From Cellulomonas algicola (GTDB lineage Bacteria > Actinomycetota > Actinomycetes > Actinomycetales > Cellulomonadaceae): a stretch of DNA of 44,642 bases. The stretch lies in assembly GCF_003851725.1 (NCBI RefSeq), contig NZ_BHYL01000050.1, forward strand, positions 1 through 44,642. Reading direction: 5' to 3'. Position numbers and translations under genes: made by a program. Below, piece after piece: positions 7,151 through 14,363 of this stretch (the stretch's first letter is position 1; each line of letters begins with the position of its first letter). The notes under the pieces are model-generated. The model worked only from the letters and a program-made list of their open reading frames with translations. It had not been told where the DNA came from and made no database searches.

Positions 7151-7378
7151 GTGCTCGACCAGTCGATCGGCCTGCTGCTCGCCCGTGACGCGTCCGTCCT
7201 CGAGTCGCACAGCGCCCGCCCCTGGGCCCCCGTGGCCGAGGAGCGTCCCGCCCGCGAGCCGCAGCCGCACCGTCCGCGCGTCCCGCGCACCCGTCGCGCC
7301 CTCGCCCGGGGCCTGCACCGCGTCGCCGACGCCGTGCAGCCGGCCTGCACCTTCGAAGCCGGCCACCCCGCGCGATGA
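7151..7378 (+). CDS. Small Arg/Pro-rich hypothetical protein
   Basis: A 75-residue ORF from a GTG at 7151. A strong purine-rich ribosome binding site (GGGAGAAGG) lies at 7138-7146, and a complete promoter with operators sits just before it. The N-terminus LDQSIGLLLARDASVLESH could form an amphipathic helix. The middle is Pro/Arg/Glu-rich, and RRALARGLHRVADAVQ could form a second helix. There is one Cys near the C-terminus. I recognise no family. The stop overlaps an ATG (ATGA) that opens the LacI reading frame, so the two could be coupled. The promoter and ribosome binding site are the main support for this being a real gene. Confidence 0.6.
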   Translation: MLDQSIGLLLARDASVLESHSARPWAPVAEERPAREPQPHRPRVPRTRRALARGLHRVADAVQPACTFEAGHPAR

Positions 7379-7503
7379 CCGCGACACCCGCCCCGCTCGC
7401 GGCCCCCGGGACCAGCCCGGACGCGACATCCCTCGGGCGGCGCTCCCCGGTGCCCGGCGGCACGACCTACCCTGTCCCGCATGCCGCGGAACAGGGTGGC
7501 GTC

Positions 7504-8550
7504 GTGCCCCGGGTGACCCTCCAGACCATCGCCGACAAGGTCGGCGTCAGCCGCATGACCGTGTCCAACGCGTTCTCGCGCCCCGACCAGCTCTCCGCCG
7601 ACCTCCGGCGGACCATCCTCGACGCCGCCGCCGAGCTCGGGTACGTCGGCCCCGACCCGTCCGCGCGCGCGCTCGCGCGCGGCACCACCGGCGCGATCGG
7701 CCTGCTGCTCACCGCCTGGGTCGGCGAGGCGCTCCGCGACCCCATCGCCGCGTCGTTCTTCGGCGCGATCGCCGAGGAGCTCCAGCCCACCGGCTACGCC
7801 GTCGCGCTCCTCCCCGGCGAGAAGGCCGCGCGCGACATCCCCCTCGACGGCGCGCTCGTCTACGCGTGCGGCGGCGACTCCGCCGCGCTCGACTGGCTCG
7901 TGCGGCGCAAGCTCCCGCTCGTCTTCGTCGACCTCGACCCCATCCCGGGCCACCCGTCGATCGTGCTCGACGACCACGCCGGCAGCCGGCAGGCCGCCGA
8001 GCACGTCCTCGCGCTCGGGCACCGGCGCATCGCGTTCTTCACCATGGGCGGCCGCGAGCGCCACGGCCACCTCGCCGACGGCCGCACCGCGGGCCACGAC
8101 TACGTCTCCCGCGCCCGCGTCGCCGGAGCGGTCGAGGCGCTCGACGCCGCCGGCGTCGTGCCCACCGCGTTCGAGATCGTCGACAACGTCGACCCCTACG
8201 CGCACGAGGGCGCCCGCGCGCTCCTCACCGGCCCCGACCGCCCGACCGCGGTCCTCTGCTTCTCCGACCTCATGGCCACCGCCGTCCTTGACGTCGCCGC
8301 CGAGCTCGGCCTGCGCGTCCCCGAGGACCTGTCCGTCGTCGGCTGGGACGACAGCCCGCTCGCGGCCCGCGTCCGGCCCGCGCTCACCACGCTCCGGCAG
8401 GACCTCGACGCCAAGGGCCGCGCCGCCGCGCGCACCCTGCTCGCCGCGATCGAGCGGTCCCGTGCGGGCGCACCCGTCGACGCCGTCCGCACCGAGCTGC
8501 CCGTCGAGCTCGTGGTGCGCGAGAGCACCGGCCCGGCCCCGACGGACTGA
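7504..8550 (+). CDS. LacI-family transcriptional regulator
   Basis: A 348-residue sugar-responsive repressor. The N-terminal helix-turn-helix is VTLQTIADKVGVSRMTVSNAF and the hinge region is PSARALARGTTGAIGLL. A periplasmic-binding-protein-like effector domain fills the rest (GHRRIAFFTMGG, AVLCFSDLMA, VVGWDDSPLA are family signatures). The GTG at 7504 is preferred because the family motif begins there. TACCCT at 7468-7473 can start a transcript at about 7481 that carries CAGGG upstream of this GTG. An ATG at 7375 overlaps the preceding stop and would add 43 unconserved-looking residues. No sugar genes lie alongside, so the target is unknown. Confidence 0.92.
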   Translation: MPRVTLQTIADKVGVSRMTVSNAFSRPDQLSADLRRTILDAAAELGYVGPDPSARALARGTTGAIGLLLTAWVGEALRDPIAASFFGAIAEELQPTGYAVALLPGEKAARDIPLDGALVYACGGDSAALDWLVRRKLPLVFVDLDPIPGHPSIVLDDHAGSRQAAEHVLALGHRRIAFFTMGGRERHGHLADGRTAGHDYVSRARVAGAVEALDAAGVVPTAFEIVDNVDPYAHEGARALLTGPDRPTAVLCFSDLMATAVLDVAAELGLRVPEDLSVVGWDDSPLAARVRPALTTLRQDLDAKGRAAARTLLAAIERSRAGAPVDAVRTELPVELVVRESTGPAPTD

Positions 8551-8567
8551 CGCCGCCGGCGCCCCCC

Positions 8568-8599
8568 GGCCGCCGCCGGCCGCGCGGTCAGCGGCGGCC
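8568..8599. terminator. Convergent hairpin terminator
   Basis: Inverted repeat GGCCGCCGC (8568-8576) / GCGGCGGCC (8591-8599) lies between the converging stops of the LacI gene and the FMN reductase gene. It has no T-run, which is common in high-GC actinobacteria. It could serve both strands. Confidence 0.5.
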
Positions 8600-8601
8600 C
8601 G

Positions 8602-9189
8602 TCACTGCTCCCGGTCGCCGATGTGCCCCGGCGCCGTCACCGAGAGCACGCGCTGCACGAACGAGCAGTACTCCTCCATGTAGTGCCCCAGGAACTGCTC
8701 GAGCGACGAGTCCGCGACCGACCCGTCGTCGCCGAACGTCTGGTCCGTGACCTGGATGTACACCTCGGGCGAGTTCAGCTGCGGCGCGTTGAGGAAGCTC
8801 AGGACGCTGCGCATCGACGACTGCATGACGGCCGTCCCGACCGCACCGATCGACGCCCCGACGATGCCCGTCGGCTTGCGCGCGAACGAGTTGGTCCCCC
8901 ACGGCCGCGACCCCCAGTCGATCGCGTTCTTCAGCGCACCGGGGATGCTGCGGTTGTACTCGGGCGACACGAACAGGATCCCGTCCGACGCCTCGATCGC
9001 CTCCTTGAGCGCGCGCGCCGGCGCCGGGTAGTCCGCGTCGTGGTCGGGGCTGTAGAGCGGGAGGTCGCCGATCGGGATCTCGGTGAACGCGAGCTCGTCG
9101 GGCGCGAGCGCGATCAGCGCCTGCGCGAGCCGGCGGTTGATCGAGCTGCTCGACAGGCTGCCGACGAAGTAGCCGATGCGGTAGGTCAC
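8602..9189 (-). CDS. NADPH-dependent FMN reductase family protein
   Basis: A 195-residue flavodoxin-like reductase. The phosphate-binding loop GSLSSSSINRRLA (residues 10-22) and the signature VSPEYNRSIPGALKNAIDW (about 74-92) are clear. These proteins bind FMN and reduce flavin, quinones, azo dyes or chromate with NAD(P)H. The GTG at 9189 has AGGAG seven bases upstream. The frame is open back to 9852, but that stretch has no family match and unusual composition, so it was left out. A tail of about 25 residues beyond the core (LEQFLGHYMEEYCSFVQRVL) probably forms a helix. It stands alone with no partner gene. Confidence 0.92.
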   Translation of the reverse strand: MTYRIGYFVGSLSSSSINRRLAQALIALAPDELAFTEIPIGDLPLYSPDHDADYPAPARALKEAIEASDGILFVSPEYNRSIPGALKNAIDWGSRPWGTNSFARKPTGIVGASIGAVGTAVMQSSMRSVLSFLNAPQLNSPEVYIQVTDQTFGDDGSVADSSLEQFLGHYMEEYCSFVQRVLSVTAPGHIGDREQ

Positions 9190-9956
9190 GAGGGTCTCCT
9201 CTCCGCCGACCGGAACCGCGGGTGCAGGCCGGCGCTCGGTGCGGACCCATTCGATTCTCATGCGGTCCGCCCCAACCCGCGCGGCAGCGGAGTGGTGGCA
9301 CCGGGGCACGCCCGTCACAGGCGGTCGCCCGGACAAGACGCGAGCGTTGTCGGCACGGGCAATCGCGGGCGTCGCGGTCATGCTGCTCCTCGCGGGCATC
9401 GCCACGGCCTCGTTTCCCCGCCGTGCCATCCCAGCTCCTGATGCGCTCGCCGGACGCGCTCGTCGGGCCGAGCCGCCGTCGCCTCCCGACGACTCGTGCA
9501 CTTGCTGAGCGCGCCGAATCAGAACCCTCGTAACCGCACAGCCGCAGACGCGCATGCACCGTCGAGCGGCCGGTGGATCGGTCGCCATGCGCTGGAGGCA
9601 CGGTCGGACGGGATGTCTCATCGCCATCGAGCAGCACCGGACTCCGCCGCGCACGCAGGCCATTGTCTCGACGGCGCGTGGAGAGACCCGCGCGCAGTCG
9701 CGCTGTACAACGTGAACCGGCCCGGCACGTCGCGCCGAAGCCGAACAGCACTGCCGCCGTGCATTCCACGTCGAAGGACATGTCGCGCAGCATCTGCCGA
9801 TTCCGACAACATCAACGCGCCAGGCGGCGAGTATTCCCCGGTGAGCCGACAACGTCGGCCCACCGGAGAATCATGCTGGCCTAGATCGCGCTCGAAAGAA
9901 ATGACAAGACCTGCACGCCTGAGCCGTCGATCGTCGATATCGGCCCAGTCATTCTC
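9190..9956. other. 767-base stretch without a supported gene
   Basis: The composition is less GC-rich and the codon-position bias of the neighbours is lost. Several frames stay open on both strands, but none has a convincing ribosome binding site, leaderless start or recognisable domain. A plus-strand ORF at 9239-9508 has one hydrophobic stretch (GVAVMLLLAGIATA) and is the best weak candidate. An interrupted palindrome lies at 9833-9871. The stretch may be decayed DNA from an old insertion. Confidence 0.5.
9833..9871. terminator. Interrupted 39-base palindrome, possible terminator
   Basis: ATTC, CCGGTG and CCGAC on the left pair with GTCGG, CACCGG and GAAT on the right. They are separated by a one-base and a two-base mismatch, with AAC as the loop. 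It lies about 85 bases beyond the stop of the secreted-protein gene at 9957 and could end that transcript. Confidence 0.45.
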
Positions 9957-10334
9957 TCAGGCCGTGATGGTCTTCGTGCTCCCGCAGCTCCGGTAGCCGG
10001 TCTGCGTGTTGACGTTGCAGACGTACCAGGAGATGACCTTCCCGGGAGAAACCACGATGCTAGGCGTGTAAACCACCTGACCACCTGCGCCCTTACCGTT
10101 GGAGAAGGATCCCCACGGGGTAGAGCCGATCTTGTAGTACAGGATGGGCCCCCGGCCGTCTGCGTGGCTGTCCTGCAGTGTGAAGGTGGCCGCCGACGTG
10201 ACCTCGACGCTGCCCCAGGCCGAGCCGTCGCCGCTATACGCGGTTCCACCGTAGTAGGCGGACGCCGCGCTCGGGTAGAGAATGGCACCCACCACTGCGG
10301 CAGCAGCGATTGCAACACTGATGCGCTTGCGCAT
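9957..10334 (-). CDS. Small secreted protein of unknown function
   Basis: A 125-residue protein with a classical signal peptide. Basic RKR is followed by ISVAIAAAAVVGAILYPSAASA, with probable cleavage after ASA before YYGG. The mature part contains TLQDSHADGRGPILYYKIG. The pattern T-x-Q-D-x-x-A-D-G-x-G is one I associate with small secreted actinobacterial proteins of unknown role. There are two Cys near the C-terminus (YVCNV, RSCGS), likely disulfide-linked. GGGGGA lies four bases before the ATG at 10334. Another in-frame ATG at 10346 is possible. It lies in a lower-GC stretch next to a tRNA gene and uses more A/T-ending codons than its surroundings, suggesting acquisition. Confidence 0.8.
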   Translation of the reverse strand: MRKRISVAIAAAAVVGAILYPSAASAYYGGTAYSGDGSAWGSVEVTSAATFTLQDSHADGRGPILYYKIGSTPWGSFSNGKGAGGQVVYTPSIVVSPGKVISWYVCNVNTQTGYRSCGSTKTITA

Positions 10335-10637
10335 AAATTCCCCCATCATTGCTGAGCGATCCGGGCGAACGAGAGCGTAGCAGTCAGCACTGTGGTCATG
10401 TGCGTGTTTGACATCGCAATCTTCTGGCGGCGCCGACAGAGCCGCACGACCTTTGGCGCCCCACCTGCAGCCCATGCCGGTGGGGTGGGAGGAGAAGTCG
10501 TTCCGTCCGACTCGCGCGCAGTGCACCGGCGATCTACGAGCGCCTGCTGCTGTCGCCTGCTGCCCCCGGCAAGGGCGCAGCCCTCCGCTCGCGTCCTACC
10601 TAGGCTTGGACGTCGGAGCGGGTCATGAAACACATTG
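10335..10637. promoter_or_regulatory. Upstream region of the small secreted-protein gene
   Basis: About 300 bases between the tRNA-Thr and the secreted-protein gene. A TACGCT element in minus orientation near 10374-10379 could be the -10 of the gene, giving a leader of about 35 bases. No gene or repeat matching the tRNA 3' end was seen here. Confidence 0.4.
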
Positions 10638-10711
10638 AGCCCCCTGTCGGATTCGAACCGACGACCCCCTGTTTACAAGACAGGTGCTCTGGCCAGCTGA
10701 GCTAAGGAGGC
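10638..10711 (-). tRNA. tRNA-Thr (anticodon TGT)
   Basis: A 74-base cloverleaf on the minus strand. The acceptor stem GCCTCCT pairs with AGGGGGC (one T-G pair), followed by discriminator T. The D-arm is TAGCTCAG..., the anticodon stem CTGTC...CAG surrounds loop CTTGTAA with TGT at the centre, and the T-arm carries GGTTCGAATCC. No CCA is encoded. The lower-GC stretch begins at its 3' end. Confidence 0.95.
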
Positions 10712-10780
10712 GGGCGGGGACCAGGGTACCGGTGCCCCCGCGTGTCCCGGCGCCGGTCCGCGGCGCACGCTGCCACACGA

Positions 10781-10828
10781 GCCGACGGGCGGACCGGGAC
10801 CCGCGCGAGGTCCGGCACGCCCGTCGGC
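10781..10828 (-). terminator. Hairpin terminator of the DsbA-like gene
   Basis: Perfect 11-base inverted repeat GCCGACGGGCG (10781-10791) / CGCCCGTCGGC (10818-10828), with an inner GACC/GGTC pair. It lies just past the stop of the minus-strand gene at 10852. There is no T-run. Confidence 0.6.
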
Positions 10829-10851
10829 GGTGCAGCGGTGTAGTGCGGGCG

Positions 10852-11775
10852 TCAGCCCTTGGCGGCGGCGGCCTGCTCCACGGCGGCGCGCAGGGCGCCC
10901 GGCTGCTGCCAGTTGCCCTCCCACTTCACGCCGTCGATGAGGATGTACGGCGTGCCGAGGTCGGGGAACTGCTGCTGGGCGGACGCGTAGGCGGCCTTGA
11001 TCCAGGGCGCGAACGTGCGCCACTCGCCGTCCTTCGTCGTGGTCTCGCCGTCGGCCTCGACCTCGTAGGTGCCGGTCACCGTCGACGTGAACTTCCCGGT
11101 CACGTCCTCCGGCACGCCGACGCCCTGCGCGATCTCGGCGAGCTCGGCGTCCGACAGGCCCGAGCTGCCCTCGGCGGGCTGGGTGTCCTCGGCGTACAGC
11201 GCGGACATGAAGTCGACCAGGTGCTCGGGCGACTCGTCGGCGACGACGGCGTACGCGTTCGCGGCGCGCGTCGAGTAGAAGGTGCCCTGCGAGAAGTGGT
11301 CGAGGAACGCGAGCGGGTGGAACGCGACGGTCACGCCGTCCGTCTCGGTGAGGGCCTTCACGTCCTCGCCGTTGGTCTGCTCGAACTGGCCGCAGACGGG
11401 GCACATGAAGTCGAAGTAGATCGACAGCACGGTGTCGTCGTCGCCCTGCTCGCCGACACCGGCGGGGCTCACGGGGATGCCGCCCTCGTCGTTCGCGGGT
11501 GCGGGCGCCTCGACGTCCGCGAGCGCGGGCGCGACGACGTCGTCCCCGCCGCCGCCGAACGCGACGCTGCCGTAGGCCTCGGCGCGCTCCTTCGACTGGT
11601 TGACGATGAAGAACACGACGGCACCGAGCGCGAGCACGGCGAGCACGAGGCCGCCGATCGCGAGCATGCGGTTCCGCTTGGCCTTGCGCTCCTGCTCGGC
11701 GCGCATCTGGGCGGCCTTGGCGCGCGCCTCGTCGCGTCGGACCGCCTTGGTGGGGCGGGGTTCGTTCGTGGGCAT
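10852..11775 (-). CDS. Membrane-anchored DsbA-family thioredoxin-fold protein
   Basis: A 307-residue protein. A charged cytoplasmic N-terminus (about 1-36, rich in Lys/Arg/Glu) is followed by one membrane helix (MLAIGGLVLAVLALGAVVFFIV, about 37-58) and an extracellular DsbA-like domain. The redox site is FDFMCPVCGQFE (Cys125 and Cys128), and the cis-Pro loop is GTPYILIDG. Such proteins oxidise or shuffle disulfides in secreted proteins. The ATG at 11775 has AGGAG five bases upstream. The gene for a small membrane protein lies just upstream in the same direction. A shared role in envelope disulfide chemistry is possible, and the Cys-containing secreted proteins of this window are candidate clients (inference). 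Confidence 0.9.
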   Translation of the reverse strand: MPTNEPRPTKAVRRDEARAKAAQMRAEQERKAKRNRMLAIGGLVLAVLALGAVVFFIVNQSKERAEAYGSVAFGGGGDDVVAPALADVEAPAPANDEGGIPVSPAGVGEQGDDDTVLSIYFDFMCPVCGQFEQTNGEDVKALTETDGVTVAFHPLAFLDHFSQGTFYSTRAANAYAVVADESPEHLVDFMSALYAEDTQPAEGSSGLSDAELAEIAQGVGVPEDVTGKFTSTVTGTYEVEADGETTTKDGEWRTFAPWIKAAYASAQQQFPDLGTPYILIDGVKWEGNWQQPGALRAAVEQAAAAKG

Positions 11776-11816
11776 GGGTACTCCTGGTCCGGGAAGAAGA
11801 GGGTCGTGCGGGTCGG

Positions 11817-12308
11817 TCAGACGGCGACGGAGACCGGTGGTCCGCGGACCGGGAGGACGGCGACGAGCAGGCGGTCCCGCAGGACCGGCGCGGCGCGGTC
11901 GACGGGTGCCGCGACGCCGACGGGCAGCTGGACGGCCGCGTCGTCGAGACGGACGACCCAGCGCCGCAGGAGGCGGGTGACCCCACGGGCGGCACGGGTG
12001 ACCACGACGGACGCGCCGAGGCCGCCCGCCGCGAGCGCGAGGTGCGCGAGGACGACGGGCACGGCGACGCTGAGCAGCAGCACGGCGCCGCCGGCGGCGG
12101 GACCGAACGCGTAGGTGCCGTCGGGGCAGTCGGACGCGTCGCTCAGGAGCAGGAGCCGCACGCCCCACGGGCCGACGCCGACGGCCGACACGCACTGGTG
12201 CAGCAGCACCCGGCCGGACAGGGCGATCGCGAGCCCGAGCAGGGCGGCGAGCCCGGCGACGGCGACGAGCGCGCGCGAGTCCGCGAGCGGGGCTCGTCGT
12301 GCGCGCAT
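11817..12308 (-). CDS. Small integral membrane protein
   Basis: A 163-residue protein with three or four hydrophobic segments (ALVAVAGLAALLGLAIALSG, GGAVLLLSVAVPVVLAHLALAAG and weaker ones). Two Cys lie in the first extracytoplasmic loop (LHQCVSA, SDCPDG). The ATG at 12308 is exactly seven bases after TACGCT (12316-12321, minus strand), a textbook leaderless start. An upstream extension to 12365 is therefore rejected. It lies 41 bases upstream of the DsbA-like gene and is probably co-transcribed. Its Cys pair makes a redox link conceivable, but no family was recognised. Confidence 0.75.
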   Translation of the reverse strand: MRARRAPLADSRALVAVAGLAALLGLAIALSGRVLLHQCVSAVGVGPWGVRLLLLSDASDCPDGTYAFGPAAGGAVLLLSVAVPVVLAHLALAAGGLGASVVVTRAARGVTRLLRRWVVRLDDAAVQLPVGVAAPVDRAAPVLRDRLLVAVLPVRGPPVSVAV

Positions 12309-12419
12309 GCGGGACAGCGTAGGGCCACGACCTGTGCGGCAGGGCCGGGCTGGAACGGTTCGCACGTGCCGCGCGGCGCTCGCCGCGGCGTCAAGACGTC
12401 CGGGGGCGTCGCGCGCCGG

Positions 12420-14222
12420 TCACGGCATCGTCGGCGTGGGGAGCGGCCACCAGGTGATCGGGCGGCCGTCGAGCAGGAGGGCGACCAGCACGGCCGCCGC
12501 GGCGAGCAGCACGACGACGGCCACGAGCCCCCCGAGCCGGCCGGGGGCGACGACCGCGAGCGTCCGGCGCGCGCCCACGCGCGTCATGCTCGACAGCGGC
12601 CCCCACCACACGACGAGGACGGCCAGCAGGACCAGCGCGCCGACGACGAGCGAGGCCGTGAGCCCCTGCACGGGCAGCCCGGACGGGGAGCCGTCGATCG
12701 TCCAGCGTCCCGAGTCGAGCAACCACCAGAGCACCCCCACGACGACGACCGCGACGCTCGCGCCGACGACGAGCGACGGCACGAGCCCGGCGGTCGCGCG
12801 CAGCAGGTGCCACGGTCCGGCGGCGACGGTCACGGGGACGTCGGAGCGGCGGACGCCGGACCGCTCGCGGCGGGCGTGCATCGACTCGACGGCGGTGCCG
12901 AAGGTGCGGACGACGAGCACGAGGACACCGACGACGACGAGGGTGACGACGGGGAACAGGGTGCCGGCGGCGGCCACGAGCAGCCCGGCGGCGAGCAGCG
13001 TGCCCCAGCGCCGTTCGGTGGGCGGGCGCACGTACCCCGACCCCTCGGGACCGGGCTCCTCGGACGCGTCGAGGTCGTCCTGGATCCACTCGACGCCCTC
13101 GGGGTCCTCCTCGTCGGACCAGCCGTCCTCGTCCTCCGACCAGCCGTCCCACCCGTCGTCGTCCCCGGCCACGTCGTCGGTGCCGGGCTCGAACGTCCGC
13201 GTCTTCCCGTCGTTGGCGACGAGCGTCGCCGTGCCCGCGGCAGCGGCACCGCCGGGCCGGGCGGCCGCGCCCGCGAGCAGCGCGGTGCCGGTCGCGTCGG
13301 CCGGGTCCAGCCGCGCCGTGTCCGTGGCGTCGCCCGGGCCGACGTGCGTCGTGTCGGTGAGGTCCTGCGCGTGCACGAGGGTCGTCGCGGTCGCGTCCTC
13401 GGTGACGACGTCCCCGTCGGTCGCGGCGACGGTCAGCGCGGCGACGACGTCCTCGGGGTCGGTGCGGGCGTCGGGGTCGGCGACGAGCGCCCCGCGCAGC
13501 GCGGTCGCGGTGAGCGTGCCGAGGCCGTCGAGGTCGGCGGTGCCGGACCGGGCGCGCGACAGCACGGCCTCGAGCGGGCGGGTCCCGAACGGTGCGCGCC
13601 CGGTCGCGGCGAACGCGAGGACGGCAGCCCAGCCCCAGTAGTCGCTCGCCGCGGTGGGCTCGTCGCCGTCGAGCAGCTCGGGCGCGAGGTAGCCGGGCGT
13701 GCCGATGACGAGGCCGTCCGACGTCAGCGGCGCGTCGTCGGCCGCCTGCGCGATGCCGAAGTCGATGAGCACCGGACCGTCGTCGGTCACGAGCACGTTC
13801 GCGGGCTTGAGGTCGCGGTGGACGACGCCGGCGCCGTGCACGGCCGCGAGCGCGGACCGCAGCCCCTCGGCGAGGTCGAGCAGGTCCTGCGCGTCGAGCG
13901 GGCCGCGCTCGCGCACGTGCTCCTCGAGGGTGTCGCCGTCGACGAGCTCGGTCACGAGGAACGCCTCGGTCGAGTCGGCCTCGGCGTCGAGGATCGCGGC
14001 GACGCCCGGGTGCCGGAGCTTCTGGAGCGCGCGGACCTCACGGCGCAGCCGGTCGCGGGCGACGGCGTCGGAGCCGAGCTGCGGGTGCAGCAGCTTGAGC
14101 GCGACGGCCGTGCCGCCGCCGTCGACCGCCCGGTACACGGTTCCCATGCCGCCCGAACCGAGCGGCGCGACGATGCGGTACCCCCCGATGTCCGACCCCG
14201 GCGTCAGACCGATCCGCTCCAT
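12420..14222 (-). CDS. Ser/Thr protein kinase with C-terminal membrane domain
   Basis: A 600-residue protein. The kinase domain (about 14-270) is complete: GSGGMGTVY glycine loop, Lys43 in VALKLL, HRDLKPAN (135-142), DFG (154-156) and GTPGYLAPE (174-182). A Thr/Asp/Ala-rich linker follows, with repeated pieces such as ATDTA and ATGTA, then a very acidic Trp-containing stretch (residues about 360-400). Five or six membrane segments make up the C-terminal part, instead of the PASTA repeats of PknB. The Thr-rich linker looks like a target for autophosphorylation and FHA binding (inference). The ATG at 14222 lies seven bases after TAGGTT (14230-14235), so the mRNA is leaderless. Confidence 0.9.
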   Translation of the reverse strand: MERIGLTPGSDIGGYRIVAPLGSGGMGTVYRAVDGGGTAVALKLLHPQLGSDAVARDRLRREVRALQKLRHPGVAAILDAEADSTEAFLVTELVDGDTLEEHVRERGPLDAQDLLDLAEGLRSALAAVHGAGVVHRDLKPANVLVTDDGPVLIDFGIAQAADDAPLTSDGLVIGTPGYLAPELLDGDEPTAASDYWGWAAVLAFAATGRAPFGTRPLEAVLSRARSGTADLDGLGTLTATALRGALVADPDARTDPEDVVAALTVAATDGDVVTEDATATTLVHAQDLTDTTHVGPGDATDTARLDPADATGTALLAGAAARPGGAAAAGTATLVANDGKTRTFEPGTDDVAGDDDGWDGWSEDEDGWSDEEDPEGVEWIQDDLDASEEPGPEGSGYVRPPTERRWGTLLAAGLLVAAAGTLFPVVTLVVVGVLVLVVRTFGTAVESMHARRERSGVRRSDVPVTVAAGPWHLLRATAGLVPSLVVGASVAVVVVGVLWWLLDSGRWTIDGSPSGLPVQGLTASLVVGALVLLAVLVVWWGPLSSMTRVGARRTLAVVAPGRLGGLVAVVVLLAAAAVLVALLLDGRPITWWPLPTPTMP

Positions 14223-14330
14223 GCCCCGCAACCTAGCCCGCGGTGCGGACGGGCGTCCCCCAACGCGCGGGTGACGTGTGACGCGCGTCGCGTCCTGCCG
14301 TGACCAGGGGCGCTCACCTGGCCCGACGGC

Positions 14331-14354
14331 TAGGGTCGACGCAGACCCGAGGAG
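14331..14354 (+). promoter_or_regulatory. Probable -10 element and ribosome binding site of otsA
   Basis: TAGGGT at 14331-14336 matches TANNNT. GAGGAG at 14349-14354 is followed by two possible TTG starts at 14355 and 14364; only the second leaves a usable nine-base spacing. Confidence 0.5.
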
Positions 14355-14363
14355 TTGATCTCG

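Noticed and set aside
6240-7463. Extension of the histidine kinase frame to 810 residues
   Set aside because: The upstream half is antisense to the response regulator and to the operator region. A ribosome binding site supports the ATG at 6239.
9239-9508. 89-residue plus-strand ORF with one hydrophobic stretch
   Set aside because: No ribosome binding site or clear leaderless start, weak codon bias, no family. Left as a weak candidate only.
9496-9996. 166-residue plus-strand ORF
   Set aside because: It overlaps the end of the secreted-protein gene antisense and has no start signal or coherent composition.
12042-14303. 753-residue plus-strand open frame
   Set aside because: It is antisense to the Ser/Thr kinase, which has all catalytic motifs. 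The frame is Arg/Asp/Gly-rich with no domain, an artefact of high GC.
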